Part shown: positions 39,901 through 51,130 of the stretch, piece by piece
How positions within the stretch are numbered: position 1 is the stretch's first letter
Layout: the number at the start of each line of letters is the position of its first letter
NCBI GenBank assembly: GCA_914767715.1
Contig: OU612067.1
Coordinates: forward strand, 5,332,001 to 5,396,000
Source of the DNA: Membranipora membranacea
Taxonomy: Eukaryota > Bryozoa > Gymnolaemata > Cheilostomatida > Membraniporidae
DNA: 64,000 nt
Reading direction: 5' to 3'
The notes under the pieces: model-generated
What the model saw: the letters and a program-made list of their open reading frames with translations, nothing else
The model's database searches: none
What the model was told of the DNA's origin: nothing
Translations under genes and position numbers: made by a program

Positions 39901-42900
39901 TTCCTTGCGCTCTAACATAGATGGGAGGAGGATAACAAAATACTGACAACTAGTAAGCAATCTGTAGCCAAAGTGCGGTCTTAGCTCAGAATTTTGGTCA
40001 ATGCTGGTGGCTTGGCAGGTGGCACCCAAAACCACTCTCTTGAAGAGCCATCATGTTTTTAGACCAACATATAATTTTCACATAGTTATGGTCTAATAAG
40101 CTTTCTCTCCCTTAATGGCTAATGTGTGAAATCCCATTAACTTGCTGTAATAGCCCTGCTGACATAAAGCTCTGTTCTAAATGTGTTTTTGTGGTTGATG
40201 AGGAATTCCAATCAATATTACAATCTCCAAGCAGAATAATTTTATGGCCAATATATTGGTTTTGATGTAGAATTTTATAGTTGTTTATCAAAAAGTTCCA
40301 AGCTACCACCATCATAAGCAAGGCCTAAACATATCAGAACATTCCAAACAACAACCAACGCCGGTGAGGCCACATCATATCCGATTGTATATTGTACCCA
40401 TGAGATGCTCTTCAAACACATGTCCACTCCATTTCACTTTTCTCAAACGTTCTGAATACCCACACCTATGTTTGATCCCGTTAATAAATCCTTTATTAGG
40501 GGCAGGAGGTGGTATAGCTAATCGGGACACAACTGTTGACGATGATGAGGTTTTGCAGGTGATTTTGGTTGATATTGAAATCCGAGAGGAGATGATGTTG
40601 ACATGAATTATTCAATTATAGTGTTTTAGGCTATTGTAATTAGCTTTTTAGGGAAGGTAGTGCCTCTTTTGCCTCCCCTATAACTACAGGCCTGCGAGAG
40701 TAATTGTTTGTATACCCGGCTCCATATACCAGTCTTCGAGGAGTGCCAAGTTCTCAAAAGCTCATGCCAAGGTTGTGAGACATTATAAAGCTAATAGAGT
40801 AGGACAAAGTAGCAAAAAAGTGTCCAATAAAATTTAAAATTATGCTTTGAAGACCAGCCAAGCACATTTTCTCTCCGCAAAACATCCACCAAACCTGTCA
40901 TGAGTCGCTGCAGACTGGTTGGAAGATAGGCTTTATTGTGTAAGATGAATGAATTTTAACGCATCTCAAGCTCATTATTCATCTTAAATGATTTCCAAGT
41001 ATTTATAAATACTCGTATAGAAAGTAAGCTTTTTTGCGCATGTAGGATACAGTTTGACGAGGCTAGTCAGAAGCATCAATAGGAGGGGTGCTGTTACTAA
41101 GCAATTTTAAGGCATTTAATTAGCAAATGGAAATCCCAAAAGACCTGATTCAGACATGAAATAATCAATTATATCATTTTTGGACAACTCCATTCAGCTT
41201 TCTAAGGGAGGCAAGGCCTCCCTGCCTCCCCTAGAAATACGGGCCTGCACCAGCCAGGCCACCAGCACTGACCAAAACTCTGAGCTAAGACCGCACTTTG
41301 GCTACAAATTGCTTACCTGTCAGTATTTTTTTATCCTCTTTCCATCTACGTTAGAGCGCAAGGTAATCACTACGCAAATATTGTTGGATTTGAGTAGTCC
41401 CAATTCATGGCCATTGAGGTAACATAGACTCCTTGGCAAGTTGGGTGAAAGGGATATGATATTGTATGATAGCATAGTACAATAGCATAGTACAATAGCA
41501 CAATGACAGTGTGTTGATTGTCAGCATTTGCTTGCGTTATATTTTGTTGGTACAGCTCTATTTATCCTAAAAGTCGATGGAGGGAATTCTATAGCGATTC
41601 GGGAAGATAATTCTTACAAACGATTTCTTGTTTGTCGTGGACAAAATTTGAAGTGACCAGTATTTGCTGTAAAAAACTGAGATAACCCTAATGCTAAGTA
41701 GGAGGTAGGTGTGCTTGCTGATAAAGCTTTACACTTATTGTAGATATGTTGATTGGCACAATGTACCAATCTGATATCACTGTGTATAATAACAATTCCA
41801 TGTGCCACATAAAACAGACCAAGTCTGCACCAACTAACAACCCACATGTTTTTCTGTTTTTGATAGTTTTAGGCATAGACTTCAGTATAGAGCCGTGTCA
41901 GAAATAACATACTGGACATATGAGAAACTGTTTACTGACAATTTGATGAACCTCAAACGAAATTTTGAATTGTTTGATGAAACCAGGCAGACAGTTTGAC
42001 ATTGCTTGAACTTACAATGAATCCGATCCACATCCCATATCCGATATAATCAAATCTGTCATCATATAGATAGAAGAATGCCGGCATTATATCGCCAATA
42101 ATAATACAGAAGATGGCCATCACCATCTGCAAGACCGACAACCTGAAACATCAAGACAATGTAATTCCTTTTTTTTAAATTGAAGGTAGGTGCAGTAATG
42201 CCTCTCCCTATAGTGACTACTCTTTGAAGTTTGTTGAAATCAGCGGCAATATGATCTGGAATGGTGGAGAATTTCCTTCCAATGTGCTGAGCTGTCTTTT
42301 TCCCTAAACCTAGCCAACAGCAAATCCACATTATTATCAATGACAGTGTCACAGTGTGCATTATGATCTTGAGTTTCACCAATGACGCACAAATACATTA
42401 TTTGGAAAATAACAGTGTGGATTATAAAGTTGAGATTATTATAGATTTGTGCAGTAAATTAATAAAAACAGATGTTTGCTTTAATTCTGCCGACAGGAGT
42501 TACTACATATAATCACTGCATATAATTATTTATAATTCTATGCTCAATCACCGCGACCACCGGACACAGAGTCAGGATGTAACCTTACTCTGGGGGGTAA
42601 TATCCAGCACACTGACCTAAAATCTATCTGTTGTAAAAAAAGGTGAATAATTGTGATGTAACCCAGTTCAAAAGCTAAACTAACAACTAAAACCGATGCA
42701 TTTCACCAACAACAAGGGAATAGCCGGCCGTACTACGGCTGAAGACAAACCTGTTTGTTAGTCCATCTGGGAGATCTAACCTAGCTTTCCTATGCTACTG
42801 GCCGTACTAAAAGTGCCCCAATCCTATGGTCAATACGGCATGTGTAATCGCAGCTTTAAAATAGTTGAAATTTCCATGCTAGAAAAATTAAAAGTTCCGT

Positions 42901-43138
42901 TGCTGATTATTATGGCCCATCACAGTAACTCCGGATTTCCATTGGCGGGTAGCCCCCCCCCCCCCCCACCATCCATTTTCATCAATGACAAAACCATCCA
43001 AATATTCTAAGAGGCTGCTTTCCCTTCTCTAGTTTATACTCACACGGCCAGCTGTGAGTGTGCGGAGGGTGAGAGACTGTCACTGCTAGTTTGACTCTGT
43101 TGAGCTGAAGGGTCTGGCTTAGCTTGAAAGAGCTGCAT
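30908..43138 (-). CDS. MS4A/CD20-like four-pass membrane protein (copy 1)
   Basis: Likely a small integral membrane protein of the MS4A (CD20-like) family. Exons: 43138-43044 (start MQLFQAKPDP), 42142-42016, 39227-39168, 38781-38638, 33259-33131; these five are well supported. Two tail exons are tentative: 32631-32594 and 31055-30908 (ending IIIEQL and stop); they fit in phase and give 246 residues. Segments: TM1 VLQMVMAIFCIIIG (~35-55), TM2 IGYGMWIGFI plus WLIAGIVG (~64-82), TM3 LVMNIISAAMIVIALLVMIA, then a Cys-containing loop, and TM4 ILSVVQLAISIWCAVLCCGG (~152-172). The intron positions and phases of exons 1-5 match the second copy at 53,145. If the tail exons are wrong, reading on from 32,631 meets a TGA after 13 codons. 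The 5.4-kb intron between exons 4 and 5 carries nested P-like transposons, and the exon 2-3 intron another large element. Confidence 0.85.
34779..35114 (+). pseudogene. C-terminal fragment of a P-element/THAP9-type transposase
   Basis: An open frame of 111 codons. It contains YFVGGYVIRS, then a CSDC pair, then KNRGGLVVLSP, matching the pattern I know from the C-terminal part of P-element-like transposases (YxxGYVxxK ... CxxC ... KxRGGLxxPS). Full-length proteins of this family are several hundred residues and have an N-terminal THAP zinc finger and an RNase H-like catalytic core. Neither is seen here, so this is a remnant or a terminal exon of a decayed gene. Its place inside an element with matching termini supports the assignment. 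Confidence 0.7.
35436..38035. mobile_element. Inner P-like transposon with arms of about 1 kb (non-autonomous)
   Basis: The element is 2,600 bp and starts catagacttaatatactacc, with the complement at its end. The flanking 8-bp duplication gttgtatc is exact (35,428-35,435 and 38,036-38,043). The arms of 1 kb or more pair along most of their length: 35,436-36,700 against about 37,050-38,035. A ~100-bp block (ggccaaactta ... gatatcggcttcaac) occurs twice in the left arm, at 36,103 and 36,602. There is no transposase. Removing the element with one duplication copy rejoins the outer element's right arm into a sequence that pairs with its left arm, so this insertion came second. Confidence 0.9.
39685..39729. 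repeat. 45-bp hairpin inserted in one arm
   Basis: The sequence gttaacatgtgatt and its exact complement flank a 17-bp loop. The opposite arm of the surrounding element (near 41,500) lacks this hairpin, so it was gained or lost as a unit. Confidence 0.6.
40112..40321 (-). pseudogene. LINE endonuclease fragment
   Basis: A frame of about 69 codons includes KIILLGDCNIDWN, then SFMSAGLLQQVNGISHIS. This matches the GDFNxD ... GLxQxVxxxTHxx pattern of apurinic-type endonucleases of non-LTR retrotransposons. The rest of the protein is missing. It lies in the centre of the inverted-repeat element. Confidence 0.6.
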
Positions 43139-43370
43139 CCTGATAATCAGCAGCTTGGTACAGTAACGGCAGGTAATGAGATCCAAAACCAAGTTCCAAA
43201 TTTAGTGTATCCTGTGGCTTATAAGAAGAGCCTACAAAATAAATGGCTTTGATGTGTTGTGGTGGATGAAATATTTACCCCTATGTCCAGCTTTATATTA
43301 TTAAATCCTCAATTATCTTTATCTTTATTTTAATCTCATTTTCAAATAACTGAATGAGTGTTCTGGGTTT

Positions 43371-43494
43371 GTTTAAGTGCGCAAACTGTGGCAGGATAAC
43401 TGATAGAGGCATTTCATTATCAACCACTTCCCCAACCAGGGGTTGGTAATGGAATGCCTTAGCGGCCATCCCGCCACAGTTTGAGCGCTTAAAC
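43371..43494. mobile_element. Foldback element (family 2, copy A)
   Basis: Arms gtttaagtgcgcaaactgtg and its near-complement (43,371-43,397 and about 43,468-43,494) pair, as do the inner gcatttcattatcaacc and ggttggtaatggaatgc blocks. A degenerate relative lies at 52,720. Confidence 0.65.
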
Positions 43495-45136
43495 TAGTAA
43501 ATAAATATAAATGTTTCCAGAATCGAAAACATGCCTCAAGCTCTCAGGCTCTATTATTGACGTAATTTAATACTCATAAATAACCCTCCACCTGAATCAG
43601 ATAAATTGTCAGTATTGTCAGTGTCACTTTGGCTCTGTATATATCCTTAAAGGATCATAATATGATCCTACAAACTTTTTCATTTGCTGTTGTTTACACT
43701 GCAGCCTTGGAGTAGGATTCGTAATCTGTTGTCCAAGGAAACTGCTAGCATAAAAACCGGCTATGTGCACTGTTGTTATCCAGGAGAGAGCTAAATGTCA
43801 CTTCTATATAGATCTATGGGCTCTGTTAGCCAATTAATCTGATATGTACAACCAAGAAATTGTGTTATATCTTGTAGGTGCTTTCGTATACTCCTATCTC
43901 CCCTGTACTGTCATATACTGCTATCGTCTCTGTACTGTCGTATTCTGAACTTTCATCATTCTGTCACCAGTGGGAGTGCAATGATATGTCACGTTTTGTT
44001 CGTCGCCCTCCTTTTTCTTTCTTCCGGATTTGTTTGTTAAAAACTTGCAGAGATAGTAAAAATAGATTTATATAATTCTAAAAAAAAAAAATTCTCCCCT
44101 TGAAATCATATCAAATCACTCGTTCAGTTTTGTCACAGCTGAACTTAGCTATTTTCTTCATCCCGCATGTAGTATTATACCGAATAATCTCAGCAAGATA
44201 ATAATTTTCTTAATACTAATCGGTACATACAGCCAATGTTTTGTTTGCAATACTCACATGTAATCAATGGGGTTTAGTTCATGTTTTGTTTGCAATAATC
44301 TTGTACATTGCTATGTAATCAATGGGGTTTAGTTCATCGCTGTAATATATCTTACATAAATTTGAGGCTGTTGACCAAATGAAATATTAGATGAGAGAGA
44401 TGAGATCAAAGATGGTTGTTTTAAAATCTAAATTGACAAAGGTCAACACAGCAGCCTGTCAGCACAGTGTTGTTGAAATCCGCTAATCCTCGACCAACCG
44501 TCATTTAGTTAGAAAGTCTTTGCAGTAAAAGTCATTTAAACTCAAACCTGGTTGGTGGGTTTATTGTGGCATAAACATTATGTAATGACTAAAGCACACC
44601 CTTGCCGCGGCTCATTTATGCATCCTGGTCATAGGCTTCTGGAGTTACAAGCATGCATAAATTGCCAATGTCCAGTATCAGCCACCCCTCCCCCCCCCCC
44701 CCCCCCTACAATTGTAACTTTAAATGCCTATGACGGAGGGATATTGCCTAGGTCTGGTATCCAGGAGCCGTGACAGAAGTCCGACTTCTGCAATATACCT
44801 CCGCCACCACAGAGGGAACAAACTTGTTCTACCTCTGGTTACAACTTTGACTTTAAAAGCGTATGGTTTGTTAGGTGGTTATACATCTCACACATTTATA
44901 TGATGATTGGTAGATAAGAAGGGTCGAGTGTGTGTAGTGTACTGCATTAATTTGTAAGTTTCGTTTCGTCCCGAGTAATGCTCGCTTCAATTTTTGAAGA
45001 TTATGAGCATGTGCCAGTCCGCATCCGTTAATTGTTCCAGGTCGGCTAGGGTGAATGGTTCTACTTACCATTCTCTGCTGTGAGCTGTTTTGAGACTGTA
45101 AAGTGTGTACAAAGCTGAGTCTGAAGTCAGCGAAGA

Positions 45137-45172
45137 GCCTTTAGTACCAAGGAGTACTCCTTGTTGTACTAA
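45137..45172. repeat. Palindrome
   Basis: The arms tttagtaccaaggag and ctccttgttgtactaaa pair over about 34 bp, with a single extra base. Confidence 0.5.
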
Positions 45173-45200
45173 ACTACACGATGTAATATGGAATATATAC

Positions 45201-45239
45201 TATCACAGAGTAAGGCTATATCCAGCTTACTCGGTGATA
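45201..45239. repeat. Small palindrome, family 1 copy B
   Basis: The arms tatcacagagtaagg and cttactcggtgata surround a ctatatccag centre. It is alike to the palindromes at 22,558 and 57,862. Confidence 0.75.
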
Positions 45240-46387
45240 CTATGCCACCTGCCTCTCTGTTGAGACGAGTGTAATGAATGTTCACTATTTGTCAACTCTC
45301 CATTAATACTAATCATATAGAAACAGAAATTCTTTTGAATTTGACCAATGAACACATTCATGGATTTAACAATGCACACATGGATGTATAGCACCCATCC
45401 AAATATCAGGTGATTGATGTGTAAATAATGATAATACAAAGAAGTAATCCCCGCCAAATAAGCTTATACACCTCTATATCAGGAAGTTGTCCCAAACACC
45501 CTGCCCATATCCATATTTTGTTGGGAGAGAATATGAAAAGTGATTTACAGTTACAGCATACTGTAAACAGGGAAATAGCAGAAATTCTAGTTGTCTTCCC
45601 TAACACCATGAGCAGACAACAGCTACCATATACTATGTTGTGATGCTAACCTTACACTCTCAGCGCAGCGAGGGTGGTGGTGCTCAGAGTGAGAACTCCT
45701 GACTCTTACTTCAGTCACCTGGTATGGATAACGAAAAATGATCACTCAAAAATATGCAGCCATTGGCCTATTCTCGATGTTGGGAGAACAGTTAAGGTTA
45801 TGATACCAGCGTTGTCCGATTTTGACATTTTATATATCATCGGGAAGCTAATCAAACACTGATTCTGAAACTGAAAACATTGTGATCCTCTATTGTGCTT
45901 TTTTGATTTGTGTAAGGTGCAGTTACTGGTGTATGAAAACCTAACGATAGCAAATAGGGTTAATATTGCAATACTAAAACCTACAACTTATCAATATGCC
46001 TATATTTTTGTAAATTCATTATTGTTGTATCATTGGTAATCATGGCAGTGAGAGGTGAAAGGTGAACATTGGCACAGGTGTGGTGATGAGGGTTTATTGC
46101 ATTCAAGCTTGTGTCACCAGCAAATTAAACATCGTAATCCTAGAAGATCACCTGATCACATTCAAATATTGTTGATGAGGTTTTTTATGAAAGTCAAATT
46201 TTATATTTTAGTGAGAACTCGTAGCCAGAATAATTGAGAGAGCTGGACAGGTAATAAATGGTTACTGTAATCAAAGAGGTTACTCCTTGCTGTAATAATC
46301 GAACTCCTGCTCATTTACTCTTCCAAATCTCATGATATCAATGCGTTCATTCATTTCTTCATCAATCAAATTACTAAAACAGTGAAC

Positions 46388-46393
46388 TTTTAT
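46388..46393 (-). terminator. Probable poly(A) signal of the IAP gene
   Basis: AATAAA on the minus strand, 67 bp past the stop codon of the IAP reading frame. Confidence 0.5.
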
Positions 46394-46459
46394 TATTATA
46401 TTTCCAGCGATGAAAGCAGTAACACTTATACTTTAGTTAGAGCATAGTTTAGATTTCGT

Positions 46460-48502
46460 TTATGCGAAATATACTTTCATAGTGCCAGTAAGCTGTCCCT
46501 GACATTTCATACATTTCGATGAGTGATTAGTGGAAGCTCTGTTGACTTCATCAGTGTTACACGATTCACAGAGAGTGAGATGTCCGCACGGCAGCGACAC
46601 CCGGCAGGCAGGTACAAACCTACCAGTTTTATTTTCACAAGTTAAACAAGCATTATCATATTTCTGACGCCGTTCTGATGCTAACATCTGGCCCGGTCTT
46701 GGTGGATTGTTGTCAACTTGTAGAGCTCTAGCACGATCTTCCTCTGCAATGATTGGGTGACGCACTTCTCTGGTGAGGGAGTATTCTTGAGTTGATGGGA
46801 CAGATATTTCTCCATTTTCCAACTTGTATTTGACCTCAATTAGTTCTCTGATGTCGGTGAAAGGGCCACCATGGTACTTAATGGCTGCCTCGATTTGATC
46901 ATCCGTGTATTCAAGGTGTCGGCAAACCTCATACATCATATCCTGCACAGAATGCGTTTCCTGTTCAACAGTTTCTGCTTTCTTTTGAGCGACTGTTTTT
47001 CTCACACACTTCTTGTTTGCTGGTGTAGTAGCGTGTACTTCCTCGATGTAGTCTTGTCCTTTCTGTTGGACTAGGAACGAGCAGTCAGGGAACCAGCGAG
47101 CATGCTCTATCCAAGGGTCATCAGTTATACCCCACTCACGAAGACCACCAGAGCAATAGAAGCAGCGCACCTGATCATCAAAGCCAGTGAAATAAAATCC
47201 TGCCTCACATAGCTTCTCTTTAGTCAATGCTGAAGTCACTGGCCACCTATTGTAAGTTCTAAGTCTTGAAGGTTCAGGTGCATACTCGATATGAGCTGCC
47301 CTGGTAGTCGAAATTCCTAATGTGCTGCTATCAACGGAAATAGTCCCATTTCGATTGGACCGATCAGATCCAGCAGAATTTAACATTGATATATTTCTGA
47401 GGTCATCCCCACTGAGTTTGTCACTGCGGTATTCCCTATTTCCACAGTTCAGTCCTTTGACAAAACGGCAAAAGGCGAAAGATCTTGCATGTTCGAGCAT
47501 AGGGATATCATCTTGCTCCCAGCGGTGAAGACTTCCCCTGCAGAACACGCACTGTACGCGGTCATAATCATCCACCGAGTAAAATCCAGCTTGCGCCATT
47601 TTTATTCCAGACAGATTTCCTTCAAGCGGCCAGGTGACTTGGAATGTTTTTCTACGCTGCCTCTCATCTACCATGAGTGACTCTCTTTCCTCCAGAGTGA
47701 GTTCATTGAGTACATATGTGAGGAACTCTCTGGGACCCATTTCATTGAGTTTGCGCTGGAGGCTTAGTGGTAGAAGGGGGTTGTGGTTCTCAGGAAATCT
47801 TGGTACTGTATAGACCTGTATATGAGTGCCTTGTGGCTGGGTCCATTGGTCTGGTTGGATGTAATCAAGGATAGCAGACAGTTCATCATGATCTGATGTA
47901 CTCTTCATCTTCTTGTTGTGGCAAAATTTAATGTTGTTTCTTGGTTGGTTATCATATTTGAGACAAACTTCCTTGTGTTCAGTCGAATCATTGTCCCCTT
48001 TTTTAGACAGCAATATATCAGCTCCATTAACTAGATCAATCTCATGTTGAGAGCAAAAATTACTCAGGATAGCCTCCTCACTAGACTTGTTTCCGATTTT
48101 TTTTTCTGTTTTAATCCAATGATCCAGATCTCCTAAATAGATTACTGCTTGAGTTTTACCAGCTGCATACCATATAAAAATATATCCAATGATGAGGATA
48201 TAACTTATTATGACTTCATCCTGATGGATGACATCACAAAGACTGTCAGTGCTGTAGCTTATTATGTAATTAATACAAAACCAGTATCGAGTGGTTAACG
48301 TCATTAAATAAAGTAGCACTTCTGCACCAGTGAAGACATGTTCTGATTGAGGCGCAAGTGGTTCCGATCTGTTTGTACTTTCTTGCTCAGTGAGATGCGT
48401 AGTAATCCAACAGTCATCATTATCTTGGGAGATTTTAGCTCTTGCCGGTGTGAATGCAGCAACAATTGATGTAGATATGTCATACACGAAGCTGTTTGCC
48501 AT
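46460..48502 (-). CDS. Inhibitor-of-apoptosis protein: 2 BIR, UBA-like, RING, with N-terminal hydrophobic pair
   Basis: Single-exon frame of 680 codons from the ATG at 48,502 (MANSFVYD). BIR1 spans ~284-350 with zinc ligands C318, C321, H338, C345; BIR2 spans ~414-480 with C447, C450, H467, C474. A UBA-like segment follows (~518-562). The C-terminal RING runs from C619/C622 through LPCGHLTLCESC to CMKC, ending KVYFA. Compared with the common IAP RING it has ~5 extra residues before CGH and ~9 extra before the last CxxC. IAPs of this layout are E3 ubiquitin ligases that bind caspases or signalling proteins through BIRs. Unusual: two strongly hydrophobic stretches, ~60-83 (LLYLMTLTTRYWFCINYI) and ~97-114 (VIISYILIIGYIFIWY), suggest membrane anchoring. 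A TTTTAG just before the ATG may be the acceptor of a 5' UTR intron. The neighbouring genes are cut into many exons. Confidence 0.95.
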   Translation of the reverse strand: MANSFVYDISTSIVAAFTPARAKISQDNDDCWITTHLTEQESTNRSEPLAPQSEHVFTGAEVLLYLMTLTTRYWFCINYIISYSTDSLCDVIHQDEVIISYILIIGYIFIWYAAGKTQAVIYLGDLDHWIKTEKKIGNKSSEEAILSNFCSQHEIDLVNGADILLSKKGDNDSTEHKEVCLKYDNQPRNNIKFCHNKKMKSTSDHDELSAILDYIQPDQWTQPQGTHIQVYTVPRFPENHNPLLPLSLQRKLNEMGPREFLTYVLNELTLEERESLMVDERQRRKTFQVTWPLEGNLSGIKMAQAGFYSVDDYDRVQCVFCRGSLHRWEQDDIPMLEHARSFAFCRFVKGLNCGNREYRSDKLSGDDLRNISMLNSAGSDRSNRNGTISVDSSTLGISTTRAAHIEYAPEPSRLRTYNRWPVTSALTKEKLCEAGFYFTGFDDQVRCFYCSGGLREWGITDDPWIEHARWFPDCSFLVQQKGQDYIEEVHATTPANKKCVRKTVAQKKAETVEQETHSVQDMMYEVCRHLEYTDDQIEAAIKYHGGPFTDIRELIEVKYKLENGEISVPSTQEYSLTREVRHPIIAEEDRARALQVDNNPPRPGQMLASERRQKYDNACLTCENKTGRFVPACRVSLPCGHLTLCESCNTDEVNRASTNHSSKCMKCQGQLTGTMKVYFA

Positions 48503-49325
48503 TTTCAAGCCTAAAATTGAAAGAAAATTATCTTATTGCAGGGTTGTCTTCTGCTTTATAAAGAGAGGACAAATCTAACTCAAGTTACCAGAAGTTTCTA
48601 AAAATAGTGTGACAGTGAGATGGGTGTTAATTACTTTGACGTTCATATCAACAGGCCTTGCATTTTGGGAGTTGCCTCTGTTGATGGAAGGATCATGTTT
48701 AAAGTGGCTCGACCGGTATATAAGGGCCAGTCAATGTAAAGCGATCACCCAGCCATATCAAATTCAAATGGGGTCAGCAGCATTCAAATTCCTCCTGCTT
48801 TTTCGGAATTAAGAGTAGAAGCAGTGAATTATTTTTAATGGGAATCAGACAAGCTGATGCGGAATTGTGTGATACACATGCCCAATAAATTTTCATTCCA
48901 ATAATGGCATTGGAAAGTGGTGAAAATATGACTGATGTCATACGAAATCGCCCAGTTCCGATGATAAATCATCCGCTTCAAAATATACGAGCTCTTATTG
49001 GTCAATTTTGACGTTATGATTTATGGTTTTAGAGGTTGCCTAGATACCGTTGTCAAGAATGAAATTGACCGTTGTAATTAAACCCTATAATCCCAAGTGT
49101 GATGAGCCAACACAACAATAGCTATATCATACACTTCTATTTATGGGTGTCTGCGAATCACAATTTCTTATATAACACACTTGACCACTTGAGAATGCAA
49201 CGTGGACTGGCTGTTAGAGGCGGAGACCAAGGCCATTCTCCGCCTCTAATTACATTGATCAGCCAATGGTCTTGCCTGTCACTTCACATGATTAGTCCCC
49301 ATGCACCCCCTTCGATGATTCCTCT

Positions 49326-49475
49326 TTATCATAATACTTTGTAATCATTACATCATCACATCATGAAATCATGCCATGGTACATTATGACACGGCATGAT
49401 ATCATGTCGTGTCATAATGTACCATGGCATGATTTCATGATGAGATGATGTAATGATTACAAAGTATTATGATAA
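49326..49475. repeat. Nearly perfect 150-bp palindrome without spacer
   Basis: Two 75-bp arms (49,326-49,400 and 49,401-49,475) are inverted copies with only two mismatches and no loop. The outer ends read ttatcataatactttgtaat, and the centre is gcatgat|atcatgt. Confidence 0.95.
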
Positions 49476-49897
49476 ATGTTGTTGTTTGTTTTTGCTACTA
49501 CTTTTTCGTGATGTGAGGTATACTAGCCTTATCTCAAAGGCTAAAGAATACCATTGATCAGATTCGTTGCTGGGTGTCTCATTCTGAGTTTTTGTGTGTG
49601 TGTGATGTGAATGGAGGTCGCTTTTCAGGGTCACCAGGGCATGGAGATCAATAAAAATGTGTCAAAGATGTCGACAAAAAAAACGATATCTTAATGTGAG
49701 CAATATGATGTCAACTGTCAATTGACTCAGCTAATAAACCAATGTCCGCATCATGTAGCTTCATTACAGAAGAAATCAAGTTCTGTATCATGGACAGTAG
49801 CCAGTTTTATGAAAAAATCATAGTAGAGGGTTTGTTGGTGCACCCCATAATGCTTGCTAAGACATATTTAAAGTACTTAGTACAAATCAACACTTGG

Positions 49898-50044
49898 GTG
49901 TTTTGTGACGTGTGGCAGGTGCTGTATGGGAGATGTCTTTTTACAGCACTCATGCAGCCCCTACTGCACCAACAACAATGCTTTATAGGCCTTGAGTGTT
50001 GTTAGACATGTCCCATAAAGCACCTGCCACAAGTCTCACAACAC
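49898..50044. mobile_element. Foldback (MITE-like) element
   Basis: Arms of about 40 bp at 49,898-49,937 and 50,005-50,044 share gtggcaggtgct, tatggga and gtgttttgtgacg-like blocks in inverted order, with a 67-bp loop. Confidence 0.7.
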
Positions 50045-50564
50045 CTGTCGCCAGCGACAGTTTAAGTGCCCAATCAGAACAGCATAAATTACTGTATATG
50101 TTGTTCTCTTACAATAGTCAATCTGTTGGTCTCATCTGAAGGTTTGTTGCACCTAGGAGTTGGAAGTCCATCCTCATCTTTTTGTGCACAAATCAGGATT
50201 TTTATGAAACTTCATGAAGATTTTTACTTTTTTTTATGATATAGACCGAAGTGTTCAGAGATTTCCCTTTGCATGATGAACACCCATCTCTTAATCATTA
50301 ATGACCACACATTGAGGAACGGGTCAGTTCAGAAATAAACCTACACTGTAGGGATTGGATTTCCATCATGACCTGTTTTATGAAACCCAAGCAAGGACAA
50401 TTTAGGCTCATAGCTCTATGAGAAACGGGCAGGCACTGAACCCCCACCCCTTGAATGCTGACCTAAATGGCCTAAAATCACCGAAATTGAAACATACATA
50501 TTAGTGAGAATTAGGTTATTTGGGACTTCAATTAGCATTTTTTATAAATCAACACGGTTTGAAG

Positions 50565-51130
50565 GGGGTAACTGTAAATTGCTGAACAGGCTGAACAGAC
50601 TGAACAGCTGAACAGAATTTCTCAGACTACTATTTGTTTGATTCTTTACATGATTGGCTAATTTTGCATAAGCATGGACAATTCTTTATATTTTTCTCAT
50701 TGAATTATTTATTTTAAGTTTGCATTCACCTTGGTTTCTTTCAATTTTATGCACAGCAAATTTTTTGGCATTACACGACTAGTGAATGGATGGAAAATAG
50801 CCCCCCCCCCCCCTATAAACAAAGCTGGTTAAGACTGGCTAGATGGAAGTTTGAGCTGGATAATGTTTCTGGTATCCAATTTCCAGAACACCATCAGATT
50901 TTGTCATAATTGGCATATTGTTTGCTTCATTTGCTTGCCCTAAATTGGTTATATTAGGTGCCAACAGGAACTTAGTGACACATCAAATCATTTGGTTAGG
51001 AGGAATGTGTTTGACCTTGGTTTGACAAGTGATAGTCAGCCAGAGAAATGATAACAAATAATAACTTTAGTCTGAGAAATTCTGTTCAGCTGTTCAGTCC
51101 GTTCAGCCTGTTCAGCAATTTACAGTTACC
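50565..51130. mobile_element. Mutator-like MITE, 566 bp
   Basis: Terminal inverted repeats of about 65 bp (50,565-50,632 and 51,068-51,130) start ggggtaactgtaaattgc and are built partly of repeated ctgaacag(a) units. A direct repeat, ggtttgaag, flanks both sides (50,556-50,564 and 51,131-51,139), possibly 10 bp with the next g. Long repeat-rich termini with a 9-10 bp target duplication fit Mutator-like elements. There is no coding capacity; a run of 13 C lies inside (50,801-50,813). Confidence 0.8.

Larger units (their letters stand above)
39541..41652. mobile_element. Large inverted-repeat element of unknown class
   Basis: Arms of about 400-490 bp face each other: 39,541-40,030 against 41,248-41,652. 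Shared blocks include caaattttgtcc, gctgtaccaaca, the gatatgatattgta region, ctaagaccgcactttgg and accagcactgaccaaa. Termini read caaattttgtcc ... ggacaaaatttg; I found no clear target duplication. The 1.2-kb centre holds a LINE endonuclease remnant. It lies in the exon 2-3 intron of the first MS4A-like gene. Confidence 0.75.
43139..46387. other. Intergenic region with small repeats, no gene recognised
   Basis: This separates the first MS4A-like gene from the IAP gene. It holds the foldback at 43,371, a duplicated ~60-bp segment at 44,232-44,336 (ttttgtttgcaata and atcaatggggtttagttcat, each twice), a run of 17 C at 44,690-44,706 and two palindromes near 45,140 and 45,201. A 15-C run (42,953-42,967) lies just inside the neighbouring gene's first intron. 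Confidence 0.5.

Noticed and set aside
44690-44706. Run of 17 C (also 42,953-42,967 and 50,801-50,813)
   Set aside because: Homopolymer runs are common and length-unstable; no link to a gene or element end was seen.
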